Part shown: positions 26,528 through 34,638 of the stretch, one piece after another
Layout of the letters: every line of letters starts with the position of its first letter
How positions within the stretch are numbered: the first letter of the stretch is position 1
DNA from: Actinomycetes bacterium
Lineage (GTDB): Bacteria; Actinomycetota; Acidimicrobiia; Acidimicrobiales; Acidimicrobilacustridaceae
DNA length: 64,000 nucleotides
Assembly: GCA_029782145.1 (NCBI GenBank)
Contig: JAKOVH010000030.1
Span: 310,001 to 374,000 of the forward strand
Direction of reading: 5' to 3'
Notes under the pieces: generated by a model
The model's database searches: none
Seen by the model: only the letters and a program-made list of their open reading frames with translations
What the model was told of the DNA's origin: nothing
Translations under genes and position numbers: made by a program

Positions 26528-26830
26528 GTGGCGAAGGGTGTGATGGTGGTGCAGTCCGGTCCGGCCGAGGGGAGGGACGCGGAGTACGAGCGGTGGTACG
26601 ACGAGGTCCACATCCCCGAGGTGCTCGCCGTGCCCGGGTTCGTCGGCGCCCGCCGCTTCCGGGCCCTGGACGGCAGCCACTGGCTGACGATCTACGAGAT
26701 CGAGGCCGACGACGTGAAGGGCCCTCCGGCCGCCTTCCGGGAGCGGTCGGCGTCGGGACGCACGACGAGGAGCGACGCCCTGCGCACCGACCCGCCGCCG
26801 GTGGTCACGCTGTACGAGCTCGTGGAGTGA
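26528..26830 (+). CDS. small EthD/DUF4286-like alpha-beta-barrel protein
   Basis: 100 residues with the pattern VVQSGPAEGRDAEYERWYDEVHIPEVLAVPGF...ARRF, typical of stress-responsive/EthD ferredoxin-fold proteins (WYxxxHxPE). The His in EVHIPE is the conserved one of this fold. The GTG at 26528 follows AGGAGG. Last gene of the amidohydrolase/oxidoreductase operon; its 3' end overlaps the convergent P450 gene by 26 bp. It probably acts on a small ring intermediate, but this is inference. Confidence 0.7.
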   Translation: MAKGVMVVQSGPAEGRDAEYERWYDEVHIPEVLAVPGFVGARRFRALDGSHWLTIYEIEADDVKGPPAAFRERSASGRTTRSDALRTDPPPVVTLYELVE

Positions 26831-27986
26831 ACACGAGCGGCACCTCGGTGGGCGCCCGGCTGTAGCCCGGGTGGAACGGCTCGGGGTCGGCGCCGTCGGC
26901 GAGGCGGATGTCGTCGAGGCGCTGCAGCAGCTCGTGCACCGAGATGCGCAGGTTCATCCGTGCCAGGTTGGAGCCGGCGCAGCGGTGGGGTCCCGCGCCG
27001 AACGCGATGTGGCGGTTGCTCGGGCGGTCGAGGTCGAAGCGGTCGGGGTGGTCGAACTCGTCCTCGTCGCGGTTGGCCGACGCCCACGAGATGAGCACGG
27101 CGTCGCCCGCCCGGATCGGGCAGCCGCCGATCTCGGTGTCGCGCATGGCGGTGCGGCGGATGAACGTGAACGGCCCGTCGAGGCGCAGCAGCTCCTCGAC
27201 GGCGGCGGGCACCAGCTCGGGCCTCGAGCGCAGCAGCTCGGCCAGCTCCGGCTCGCGGCAGAAGCGCAGCAGCATCATCCCGAGCGCGCCGGCGGTGGTG
27301 TCGAGCCCGCCGAAGAGCAGCAGCTGCAGCACGCCGACGACCTCGACGTCGGTGATGGGCCGCCCCTCGATCTCGGCGGCCAGCACGGCGTCGACCACGT
27401 CGCCGCGGGGCGGCTCGTGCCGGCGGCGCTCGGCGAACTCGCCGATCCAGCGCAGCATCTGGCCCCGCGCCTCGCGGGCCTCCTTGGTGGTCGGGGTCGA
27501 GGCGAGGGTGGCCAGCCGGTTGATCTCGGCCAGCTCGTCGCTCGGCGCGTGCAGGAACATCTCGAAGAACACCCGGCCGGGCAGGGGCTGCGCGAACTCG
27601 CCCATGAAGTCGCAGCTGCCCCGCTCTGCGAAGCCGTCGATGAGGTGGTTGACGAGGACGCGGGTCTCGTCCTCGTGCTCGAGCACCTTGGCCGGCGTGA
27701 AGTGGGCGTTGATGAGCCGCTTGAACTCGCGGTGCAGCGGCGGGTCGAGCTGCTCGGGGATGGCCGGGACGGGCGTGGGCCCGCCGGGCACGGTGATGCC
27801 GTGCTCGGAGCTGAACGTCTCCCAGTCCTGGGCCACCCGCAGCACGTCGTCGTAGCGCGAGACGAACCAGAAGCCGCCGTGGCGCTCGCTGTGGGCCACC
27901 GGGCACTCCGCTCGCATGCGGGCGAGCGTGGGGTGCAGGTCGAGGGCGACCTCGGGGGAGAGGTGGTCGAAGTCCACGGCGCTCAC
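26805..27986 (-). CDS. cytochrome P450 (paralogue A)
   Basis: Soluble bacterial P450, 393 residues, hydroxylating a hydrophobic substrate with electrons from a ferredoxin. Heme loop FGAGPHRCAGSNLA (Cys about 337), ExxR in EELLRL, I-helix GGLDTTAGALG with the Asp-Thr acid-alcohol pair. GTG at 27986 was chosen because TACGTT lies exactly 8 nt upstream (leaderless), with an operator site beyond it. It is close in sequence to the P450 at 30199-31383. The 3' end overlaps the convergent EthD-like gene. The only P450-type ferredoxin in the window is at 46382-46570. Confidence 0.92.
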   Translation of the reverse strand: MSAVDFDHLSPEVALDLHPTLARMRAECPVAHSERHGGFWFVSRYDDVLRVAQDWETFSSEHGITVPGGPTPVPAIPEQLDPPLHREFKRLINAHFTPAKVLEHEDETRVLVNHLIDGFAERGSCDFMGEFAQPLPGRVFFEMFLHAPSDELAEINRLATLASTPTTKEAREARGQMLRWIGEFAERRRHEPPRGDVVDAVLAAEIEGRPITDVEVVGVLQLLLFGGLDTTAGALGMMLLRFCREPELAELLRSRPELVPAAVEELLRLDGPFTFIRRTAMRDTEIGGCPIRAGDAVLISWASANRDEDEFDHPDRFDLDRPSNRHIAFGAGPHRCAGSNLARMNLRISVHELLQRLDDIRLADGADPEPFHPGYSRAPTEVPLVFTPRARTA

Positions 27987-28002
27987 GGCCCGGCAACGTA
28001 GC

Positions 28003-28018
28003 ATGTGAGCGATTACTC
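28003..28018. promoter_or_regulatory. TetR-type operator site 3 (P450-A / SnoaL divergent promoter)
   Basis: ATGTGAGCGATTACTC, 12 of 16 to the consensus. It lies between the divergent P450 and SnoaL-like genes and partly overlaps the candidate -10 TACTCT (28014-28019) of the latter. One bound dimer could control both. Confidence 0.55.
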
Positions 28019-28027
28019 TTTTCGGTG

Positions 28028-28429
28028 GTGATGGTCGACCCGGGCACCGTCGAGTGGCTGCGCCGCCACTGGGAGGACGGCTGGAACGGGCGCGACGTCG
28101 CCACGATCCTCGCCCCCTTCGCCGACGACGTGGTGTTCAGCTCGCCGGCCATCCCCAAGTTCACCGGCGACGACGCCCAGGCCTCCATCGACGGGCGCGT
28201 CTCGCTGGAGGGCTACGTGGTGGCGGCGCTGGAGCGCTCGGGCGACGTGCGGTACTCGGTCGACGCCACCTTCGCCGGCGCCGAGACCGTGGTGCTCGTC
28301 TACACCTGCCACTTCCCCGACGGCACGGCTCGCCCCGGCTCGGACCTCATGCGCCTGGGTCCGGACGGCACGGTGGTCGAGTGGCGGTGCCACTACGCCA
28401 CCGACCCCACCGCCTGGCGCCCCTCGTAG
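28028..28429 (+). CDS. SnoaL-like (NTF2-fold) protein
   Basis: 133 residues with the NTF2-like opening WLRRHWEDGWNGRDVATILAPFADDVVFSSP, an internal FTGDDAQASIDGR and end EWRCHYATDPTAW. Such proteins act as small isomerases, dehydratases or cyclases; conserved Asp and His are present but the reaction is unknown. Three in-frame starts exist (28025, 28028, 28031); 28028 is preferred because TACTCT is 8 nt upstream, matching the leaderless rule seen nearby. It is divergent from P450-A and convergent with the D-aminoacylase-like gene. Confidence 0.75.
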   Translation: MMVDPGTVEWLRRHWEDGWNGRDVATILAPFADDVVFSSPAIPKFTGDDAQASIDGRVSLEGYVVAALERSGDVRYSVDATFAGAETVVLVYTCHFPDGTARPGSDLMRLGPDGTVVEWRCHYATDPTAWRPS

Positions 28430-28491
28430 GCCTCCCCACCGCCCCGGTCCGCTCCCTCGGCTCCCGGCCAGCCAGCTCCCCCAGCCGTTCT

Positions 28492-28531
28492 TGTACCCGT
28501 TTCGGTCCCTATGGGGACAGAAACGGGCACA
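28492..28531. terminator. long bidirectional hairpin between convergent genes
   Basis: Near-perfect 40-nt palindrome (arms about 19 nt, mismatches at 28495 and 28504, loop AT) between the SnoaL-like stop and the convergent amidohydrolase stop. Core CCCGTTTCGGTCCC pairs with GGGGACAGAAACGGG. Probable two-way terminator. Confidence 0.75.
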
Positions 28532-28561
28532 GGTTCGGAGAGCGAACGGGCGGGTGGGTGG

Positions 28562-30202
28562 TCAGGGGCGGAGGAGGCGGCCGGGGGCGACGCCGGCGAG
28601 CTCGACGCCGCCGACGCGCGTGGCGACGCCGTTGACCCACATCCGCTCGATGCCGGTGCTGTCGACCACGAGCCGGTCGGCGCCGCCGGGTTGGTCCCAC
28701 ACCCGCTCCGGTGCGGTGATGCCGACGGTGTCCGGGTCGAACGCCACCAGGTCGGCGAAGGCGCCGGCCTCCACCCGTCCCCGACCCTCGAGCCGGAAGG
28801 CGGCGGCGGGTTGGCCGGTGAGGCGCCACACCGCGTCCTCCAGGCTCAGCGCCCCCTGCTCGCGCACCCAGTGGCTCAGCAGGTGGGTCGAGAAGCAGGC
28901 GTCGCACAGCTGGCTGGCGTGAGCCCCGGCGTCGGACAGGCCGAGCAGCGTGCGCCCGTCGGCGAGGAGCTGGCCGATCTCGTCCTCGTTGTCGTTGTCC
29001 ATGACGACCCGGAACCGGGTGCCGAGGTCGTCGGCGAGGGCGAGGTCGACCATGAGGTCGAACGGGTTGGTGCCCCGCTCTGTGGCCAGGCGGTCGAGGG
29101 GGACGCCGACCGCGTCGGGGTGGGCGACGGTCTCGGCCACGTCGAGGCGGGCCCAGCGGTGGGCCCACGCCTCGAGGGTGGCGGCCCGCGCCCGCTCGCG
29201 CCACGCCGGGTCGCGGTAGAGGTCGGCCCGCTGCTCACGCGGCGTGGCCAGCACCTCCTTCCAGGCGTCGACCTCGCCCAGCAGCGTGGGGTCGGCCATC
29301 GTGATCTGGGCGACGATCGGCCGGCACGCCACCTGGGGGTAGACCTCGCCGGGCAGCACGGCGCCCCGCTCCACCGTGCGCAGGGCGGCGCCGGCCCGCT
29401 CGCTCTTGGCCAGCAGCGCGGTCCACGTCACCGGCACACCGTTGGTCACGGAGAGGCGGGAGAAGTCCTCGAGCCACAGCCCCGGCCCGGCCGCCACCTC
29501 GATCATGCCCCGGCCCAGCTCGCCCAGCACGGCGGCGAGGGCGTCGACCTCGGCCACCTCCGCGCTGCGGCTGGGCACCGGCCGCCCGAAGGCCCCGTGG
29601 TGGTGCGGGGCGCGCGACGTCGAGAAGCCGACGGCGCCGGCCTCCATCGCCTCCCGCAGCAGCGAGCACATCAGGTCGAGCTCCTCCGGCGTGGCCGGCC
29701 GCTCATCGGGCCCCATGGCGAACAGGCGCAGGGTGGAGTGGCCCACGTAGGCGCCCACGTTCAGCCGCTTGGGCAGCCGGTCGACCGCGTCGAGGTACTC
29801 GGGGAACGACACGAAGCGCCAGTCGATGCCCTCGGCCAGCGCCTCGGCGGCCATGCCCTCGACGTTCTCGAAGGTCCGCACGATGAGGTCGCGGTGCTCG
29901 GGCCGGGTGGGAGCCACGCCGAACCCGCAGTTGCCCATCACGACGGTGGTGACGCCGTGCCAGCTCGACGGCGTCAGGTCGGCGTCCCAGAGGACCTGGG
30001 CGTCGTAGTGCGTGTGCACGTCGATGAAGCCCGGGGCCAGCACCAGCCCGTCGAGCTCGACCACCTCGGCGTCGGGGGTCGCCGCCAGCGTGCCCGGAGC
30101 GCCGACGGCCTCGATGCGGTCGCCGTCGACCGCCACGTCGGCGGGCCGGGCCGGCGCGCCCGTGCCGTCGAGGAGGGTCGCACCTCGGAGCAGCAGCTTC
30201 AC
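28562..30202 (-). CDS. N-acyl-D-amino-acid deacylase-like amidohydrolase
   Basis: 546-residue amidohydrolase of the D-aminoacylase branch. N-terminal LLLRGATLLDGTG sandwich, metal motif FIDVHTHYDAQ (about 60), GNCGFGVAP with a bridging Cys, GYVGHSTLR, the DNDNEDEIGQ region, SDAGAHASQLC with the catalytic Asp, and C-terminal GAFADLVAFD. It would cleave an amide or similar bond; despite the family name the substrate is open. The GTG at 30202 overlaps the upstream P450 stop (GTGA), so it is the last gene of the four-gene operon starting at 33362. Confidence 0.85.
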   Translation of the reverse strand: MKLLLRGATLLDGTGAPARPADVAVDGDRIEAVGAPGTLAATPDAEVVELDGLVLAPGFIDVHTHYDAQVLWDADLTPSSWHGVTTVVMGNCGFGVAPTRPEHRDLIVRTFENVEGMAAEALAEGIDWRFVSFPEYLDAVDRLPKRLNVGAYVGHSTLRLFAMGPDERPATPEELDLMCSLLREAMEAGAVGFSTSRAPHHHGAFGRPVPSRSAEVAEVDALAAVLGELGRGMIEVAAGPGLWLEDFSRLSVTNGVPVTWTALLAKSERAGAALRTVERGAVLPGEVYPQVACRPIVAQITMADPTLLGEVDAWKEVLATPREQRADLYRDPAWRERARAATLEAWAHRWARLDVAETVAHPDAVGVPLDRLATERGTNPFDLMVDLALADDLGTRFRVVMDNDNEDEIGQLLADGRTLLGLSDAGAHASQLCDACFSTHLLSHWVREQGALSLEDAVWRLTGQPAAAFRLEGRGRVEAGAFADLVAFDPDTVGITAPERVWDQPGGADRLVVDSTGIERMWVNGVATRVGGVELAGVAPGRLLRP

Positions 30203-31383
30203 GGGCCCTCCTTCGGTCCGGGGGTGAAGGTCACGGGCACGCGCAACGGCGTGCGGTTGAGCGCGGAGTGGAACGGCAGCGGCTCGGCGCCGTCCTGCAG
30301 GCGGAGGTCCGGCAACCGGCGCACCAGCTCGGCCACCGCGATGCGCAGGTTCATGCGGGCCAGGTTGGAGCCGGCGCAGCGGTGAGGGCCGGCGCCGAAG
30401 GCGATGTGGCGGTTGCTGGCGCGGTCGAGGTCGAAGCGGTCGGGGTGGTCGAACTCGGCCTCGTCGCGGTTGGCCGACGCCCAGTAGATCAGCACCTTCT
30501 CGCCCCGCTGCACCGGGCAGCCGCCGAGCTGGGTGTCGGCCATGGCCGTGCGGGCGATGGCGACGAACGGCCCGTCGAGGCGCAGCAGCTCCTCGACCGC
30601 GTCGTTGACCCGCTCGGGCCGCTCCCGCAGCAGCGCAGGGATCTCGGGCTGGTGGCAGAAGCGGATGACGAAGTGGCCGAGAGCCCCGGCGGTGGTGTCG
30701 AGCCCGCCGAGGATCAGCAGCTGCACCATCCCGATGACCTCGTCGTCGCGGATCGGCCGGCCGTCGATCTCGGCGGCGAGGATGGCGTCGACGACGTCGC
30801 CCTTCGGGGCCCGGGCCCGGCGTTCGTCGACGAACTCGACGATCCAGTCGAACAGGGCTCTCCACGCCGCCGCCTTGTCCGGGTTGGTGGGCGTGGACGC
30901 CGCCATCGACAGCTCGTTGACGTGGGCGGCCTCGTCGGGCGGGGCGTCGAGCACCAGCTCGAAGAAGGCCAGGCCGGGGAAGGGGCGGGCGAACGCCGGC
31001 ATGATGTCGCACTCGCCCCGCTCCACGAACGCGTCGATGAGCCGGCTCACGATCTGCCGAGTGGCGGGCTCGTGGCGGGCCACCGCCTGCGGGGTGAAGA
31101 ACGGGCTGATGATGCGCTTGTACTCGCCGTGCTTCGGTGGGTCGACGTGCTCGGGGATGGCGGGCACCACCATGGTGGTGGTGCCAGGCACGGAGACCCC
31201 GTGCTCGGAGCTGAACGTGCGCCAGTCCTGGGCGACGTGCAGCACGTCGTCGTAGCGGGTGGCGATCCAGTAGCCGCCGTGCAGCTGGGAGTGGGCGACG
31301 GGGCACTGCGCTCGCATGGTGGCGAGGGTGTCGTGCAGGGTGCCGGCCAGATCCGGCGACAGGTAGTCGAAGTCAGCGAACAC
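30199..31383 (-). CDS. cytochrome P450 (paralogue B)
   Basis: 394-residue P450 closely resembling the one at 26805-27986: the same FGAGPHRCAGSNLARMNLRI heme region (Cys about 336), GGLDTTAGALG I-helix and EELLRLDGPF. All heme and proton-relay residues are present. GTG start at 31383, overlapping the 3' end of the short-chain dehydrogenase by 11 bp. Its position between a dehydrogenase and a D-aminoacylase-like enzyme suggests a distinct substrate step from paralogue A. Confidence 0.92.
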   Translation of the reverse strand: MFADFDYLSPDLAGTLHDTLATMRAQCPVAHSQLHGGYWIATRYDDVLHVAQDWRTFSSEHGVSVPGTTTMVVPAIPEHVDPPKHGEYKRIISPFFTPQAVARHEPATRQIVSRLIDAFVERGECDIMPAFARPFPGLAFFELVLDAPPDEAAHVNELSMAASTPTNPDKAAAWRALFDWIVEFVDERRARAPKGDVVDAILAAEIDGRPIRDDEVIGMVQLLILGGLDTTAGALGHFVIRFCHQPEIPALLRERPERVNDAVEELLRLDGPFVAIARTAMADTQLGGCPVQRGEKVLIYWASANRDEAEFDHPDRFDLDRASNRHIAFGAGPHRCAGSNLARMNLRIAVAELVRRLPDLRLQDGAEPLPFHSALNRTPLRVPVTFTPGPKEGP

Positions 31384-32242
31384 CGGGGAGGTCCCCCTGG
31401 CCGTCCGCGTTGGGGTCGGCCGCGGCGAGCAGCGCCCGGATGGCCGTGTCGACCTCGCGGGCGTCGGCGACCGGTGGCCCGGTGGGCCCCCGGCGCCACC
31501 CCTCGGCCACGGCCAGGCGCTTGCCCGAGGCGACGACGACCCGGCCGGTGACGTCGCTCGACAGCGGCGAGGCCAGCCACACCAGGGCCGGCGACACCCA
31601 CGTGGGGTCGAGGGCGCCGGCCCTGGCCTCGTCGGTGTCGCCGAGGCCCACCGCCTCGGTCATGACGGTGAGGGCGGTGGGGCACAGGGCGTTGACGGTG
31701 ACGCCGTAGCGCTCGAGCTCCATGGCGGCGATGATCGTGAACGAGGCGACGGCGCCCTTGGCTGCCCCGTAGTTGGTCTGGCCCACGTTGCCGTAGAGGC
31801 CGACCGACGACACCGTGTTCACCACTCGGGCGTCGACGGCCTCGCCGGCCTTCGACCGCTCCCTCCAGTGCCGGGCCGCCTCCTGCGTCACCAGGAACGT
31901 GCTCTTGAGGTGGACGCGGATGACGTCGTCCCAGTCCGACTCGGAGAGGTTGACGAGCATGCGGTCGCGGGCGATGCCGGCGTTGTTGACCACCACGTCG
32001 AGGCGGCCCCACCGGTCGAGGGCCGTCTGCAGGAGCCCGCCGGCCCCGGCGGCGGTGGACACGTCGCCGACGTGCCCGACCGCCGCCTCGCCGAGGTGGT
32101 CGAGCCAGGTGAGGAGCGTGCCGTCGACGTCGTTGACGACGACCTTCGCCCCCTCGGCGACCAGGGCCTCGGCGTGGGCCCGACCGATGCCGCGCCCCGC
32201 GCCGGTGACGACGCAGACCCGGCCGTCGCAGAGCCCGGCCAT
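31373..32242 (-). CDS. short-chain dehydrogenase/reductase
   Basis: 289-residue NAD(P)-dependent SDR. Cofactor motif VTGAGRGIGRAHAEAL (about 12-27), NNAG, catalytic Ser in NTVSSVGLYG and Tyr-Lys in TNYGAAKGA. An acidic residue after beta-2 (VVVNDVDG) favours NAD. The length and the TGAGRGIGRAHA signature fit the 3-hydroxyacyl-CoA/multifunctional-enzyme-like SDRs common in steroid and branched-acid oxidation. ATG at 32242, 4 nt after the luciferase-like gene. Confidence 0.9.
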   Translation of the reverse strand: MAGLCDGRVCVVTGAGRGIGRAHAEALVAEGAKVVVNDVDGTLLTWLDHLGEAAVGHVGDVSTAAGAGGLLQTALDRWGRLDVVVNNAGIARDRMLVNLSESDWDDVIRVHLKSTFLVTQEAARHWRERSKAGEAVDARVVNTVSSVGLYGNVGQTNYGAAKGAVASFTIIAAMELERYGVTVNALCPTALTVMTEAVGLGDTDEARAGALDPTWVSPALVWLASPLSSDVTGRVVVASGKRLAVAEGWRRGPTGPPVADAREVDTAIRALLAAADPNADGQGDLPGVR

Positions 32243-32246
32243 GGCG

Positions 32247-33362
32247 CTAGGCGACGGCGGCGGGGGAGGCGTCGTAGGTGACGCCGAGGTCGCCGCCGAC
32301 GTCGTGCTTCTTCAGCTCGGGCAGCACCGCGGTGGCGAACAGCTCGAAGCTGTCGCGGGCCTCGTCGTCGGTCATCCCGCCGAAGCACAGGGGCAGCACG
32401 AGCCCGCCGGCGTCGCACATCTCGACGTACTCGAGCAGCTTCTCGGTGACCTGCTGGGGCGAGCCCCACACCTGCAGGTCGGCCAGGAAGTCGCAGAAGG
32501 TGTCGAGCCCGCGCTTCTCGATGTTTCGGGCGAGGGCCCCGTAGTACTCGTAGCCCTCGATCTGCTCGAAGCCGACGTTGTCGAACTCGTAGTGCTCGAC
32601 GACCGACTTCGCCCAGCGCTGCATGCGCACGTTGCGCAGCGTGTCGATGCGGGCCTGGTCGCGGCCCACGCCGGTGACGATGACGAGGATGGGCTTGGGC
32701 GCCTCGGTGCCGTTGAGCTCCATGAACCGCTCGCGGTACTGGTCCAGCTCGGCGATGGCGGTGGGCCACGGCTTCTGGGCGATCACCATGAGGCCCACTC
32801 CCATGTTGGCCATGATCTCCATCGACTCTGGCGACACCGCCGAGGCGAAGGTGCGGCCCTTGAAGCTGGCCAGGGGAGCGGGGCGGATCTCGACCCGGGG
32901 CTGCTGGTACAGCTCGCCGTCGTACTCCATGACGCCGGTCTCGAGCGCCTCGAGCAGGGCGTCGCTGTACTCGACGAAGCGGCGGCGGGACTCGCCCATG
33001 GGCACCCGGAAGGCGACGAACTCCCGCTGGCCGAGGCCGCGGCCCAGCCCGAGCACGGCCCGCCCGCCGGAGAGGTGGTCGAGCACGGTGAACTGCTCGG
33101 CCACCCGCAGCGGGTCGTGCCACGGCAGCACGGTGACGAACGTGCCCAGCTTGATGCGGCTCGTCTGGCCGGCGAGCCACGACAGCACCATGCCCTGCTG
33201 GGAGGTGAGCTGGTAGTCGGTGAAGTGGTGCTCGGAGTGCCACACCGAGTCGAAGCCGGCGTCCTCGGCTCGGGCGGCCAGACCGAGCTCGAGGGCGTAG
33301 ACGTCGGCGTCGGACCGCGTCCGGTCGAGGTTGGCCATCTGGAGCCCGAGTCCTATGTGCAT
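32247..33362 (-). CDS. LLM-class (luciferase-like) flavin/F420 oxidoreductase A
   Basis: 371 residues, TIM-barrel luciferase-like monooxygenase/F420 oxidoreductase. N-terminal GLGLQMANLDRTR, DSVWHSEHHFTDY, RIKLGTFVTVLPWHDPLRVAEQ, GLGRGLGQREF, and a C-terminal GSPQQVTEKLLEYVEM phosphate-binding region. FMN versus F420 cannot be decided by eye. First gene of the operon LLM-SDR-P450-amidohydrolase. The operator site overlaps the ATG at 33362. Confidence 0.85.
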   Translation of the reverse strand: MHIGLGLQMANLDRTRSDADVYALELGLAARAEDAGFDSVWHSEHHFTDYQLTSQQGMVLSWLAGQTSRIKLGTFVTVLPWHDPLRVAEQFTVLDHLSGGRAVLGLGRGLGQREFVAFRVPMGESRRRFVEYSDALLEALETGVMEYDGELYQQPRVEIRPAPLASFKGRTFASAVSPESMEIMANMGVGLMVIAQKPWPTAIAELDQYRERFMELNGTEAPKPILVIVTGVGRDQARIDTLRNVRMQRWAKSVVEHYEFDNVGFEQIEGYEYYGALARNIEKRGLDTFCDFLADLQVWGSPQQVTEKLLEYVEMCDAGGLVLPLCFGGMTDDEARDSFELFATAVLPELKKHDVGGDLGVTYDASPAAVA

Positions 33363-33374
33363 GAGCGTTTACTT
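33359..33374. promoter_or_regulatory. TetR-type operator site 4 (over luciferase-like start)
   Basis: GCATGAGCGTTTACTT, 11 of 16 to the consensus; the start codon of the minus-strand LLM gene (33362-33360) lies inside it. A bound repressor would cover the start of a leaderless transcript. Weakest of the listed sites by match, but its position fits. Confidence 0.45.
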
Positions 33375-33422
33375 ACTACACGAGGGCGGCCGCTGGCAAC
33401 CGATCACGACCGCCGCCTGTCG

Positions 33423-34607
33423 CTACCGGACGGGCGGGTCGAGCTGGTACAGCCGTGTGGCCGTGTGCTGCAGCACCTTGCCGACGATGGCGTCGTCGAC
33501 GCCGGCCAGCGACCGCTCCATGACGTCGCGCGGGCTCGGCGACTCCGAGGCCGGCCCCGGCGAGAGGCTGGTGGCGTGCGGGAAGTCGGTCTCGAACATG
33601 AGGTTGTCGGCCAGCTTGTCGAGCACGGCCCGCACCGAGTCGTTCTCGAACCAGTACATGCCGTAGACCTGTCGGTAGAGGTACTCGCTGGGGAGCAGGC
33701 GGTCGGGGTAGTCCTTGTGGGCGCCCACGTTGAGCCACTGCCAGTCCATCGACTCGCCGAGGAAGGGCAGCCAGCCGGCGCCGTTCTCGACCGACACGAA
33801 CTTGAGGTCGGGGTAGCGGTGGCACACGCCGCTGAGCACGACCTCGGCGATGTTCTGGGCGTTGCCGAGCAGCACCAGCGAGCTCTCGCGGGTGAAGTCC
33901 ATCTTCTTGGACTGGTCGACGGCGCCCTTGAGGTCGTCGGGGGAGTTGAGGAAGCCGACGTGGAAGTTCATCGACAGGCCCATCTCCTGGGCCCGGGCGA
34001 GCAGCGGCTCCCAGTGGTCGTCGACCAGCCGGGGCAGGCCGACCTTGTCGTAGCGGGCGGCGAACAGCACGCCCTTGTGGCCCATCTCGTGGGCCCGCTC
34101 CATCTCGGCGACCGACTCGTCGATGTCCCAGAAGGGCAGCATCATCATGGGCACGAGCCGGGCGGGATCGGCCGAGCACCACTCGACGAGCCAGTCGTTG
34201 TAGGCCCGCACGCACTCGGTGGCCAGCTCCGGGGGCATCTGGCGCAGGAACACGTGGCTGTGGAAGCCGAGGATGTTGGGGTAGAGCACCTGGTAGTGGA
34301 CGCCGACCTCGTCCATGTACTCCAGGCGGGCCGAGGCGTCGAGGGCGGGCAGGAAGGCGTCGTCGAGGCGGCGGGGGTGCGAGGGCGGGTACTCGGGCCA
34401 GCGGGCTTGTGCGAAGGCGCCCACGCCGTAGAGCTTCCGGTCGCCGATGTACCAGTAGTCCTCCTGGCGCCGTTCGTGGAAGCGCACGTGGGGGACGAGG
34501 TCACCCCACTTGGGGTCGACCCGCGACGTCCAGAGGTCGGCGGGCTCGATGATGTGGGAGTCGACGTCCGCGACGGCGAACCGCTCGCACAGCTGATGAG
34601 TGGTCAC
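33423..34607 (-). CDS. amidohydrolase-2 / ACMSD-like metal enzyme A
   Basis: 394-residue TIM-barrel enzyme of the amidohydrolase-2 group (decarboxylases and C-C hydrolases). N-terminal AVADVDSHIIEP replaces the classical HxH pattern by DxDxH; further motifs are MNFHVGFL, FVSVENGAGWLP and the Asp motif FETDFPHA near the C-terminus. A single divalent metal with Asp/His/His/Asp ligands is expected. The GTG at 34607 lies 6 nt after TAGAGT and inside an operator site. Divergent from the tandem CoA-transferase. Substrate unknown; one of four paralogues here. Confidence 0.82.
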   Translation of the reverse strand: MTTHQLCERFAVADVDSHIIEPADLWTSRVDPKWGDLVPHVRFHERRQEDYWYIGDRKLYGVGAFAQARWPEYPPSHPRRLDDAFLPALDASARLEYMDEVGVHYQVLYPNILGFHSHVFLRQMPPELATECVRAYNDWLVEWCSADPARLVPMMMLPFWDIDESVAEMERAHEMGHKGVLFAARYDKVGLPRLVDDHWEPLLARAQEMGLSMNFHVGFLNSPDDLKGAVDQSKKMDFTRESSLVLLGNAQNIAEVVLSGVCHRYPDLKFVSVENGAGWLPFLGESMDWQWLNVGAHKDYPDRLLPSEYLYRQVYGMYWFENDSVRAVLDKLADNLMFETDFPHATSLSPGPASESPSPRDVMERSLAGVDDAIVGKVLQHTATRLYQLDPPVR

Positions 34608-34613
34608 TCACTT
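34598..34613. promoter_or_regulatory. TetR-type operator site 5 (amidohydrolase A / CoA-transferase)
   Basis: GAGTGGTCACTCACTT, 12 of 16 to the consensus, with the tighter inner palindrome GAGTG-GT-CACTC. It overlaps the GTG of the minus-strand amidohydrolase and lies 11 nt upstream of TAACGT (34625-34630), the -10 of the plus-strand CoA-transferase. Confidence 0.55.
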
Positions 34614-34638
34614 ACTCTACCGCGTAACGTCGGCGGCG

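Noticed and set aside
28562..31306. Apparent 914-residue minus-strand protein joining an Arg-rich part to the amidohydrolase
   Set aside because: The upstream 368 residues are the out-of-frame shadow of the P450-B gene; the real start is GTG 30202, overlapping the P450 stop.
33360..33666. 111-residue plus-strand frame opposite the amidohydrolase A 3' end
   Set aside because: No motif and antisense to a conserved C-terminus; the region upstream is an operator and start codon.
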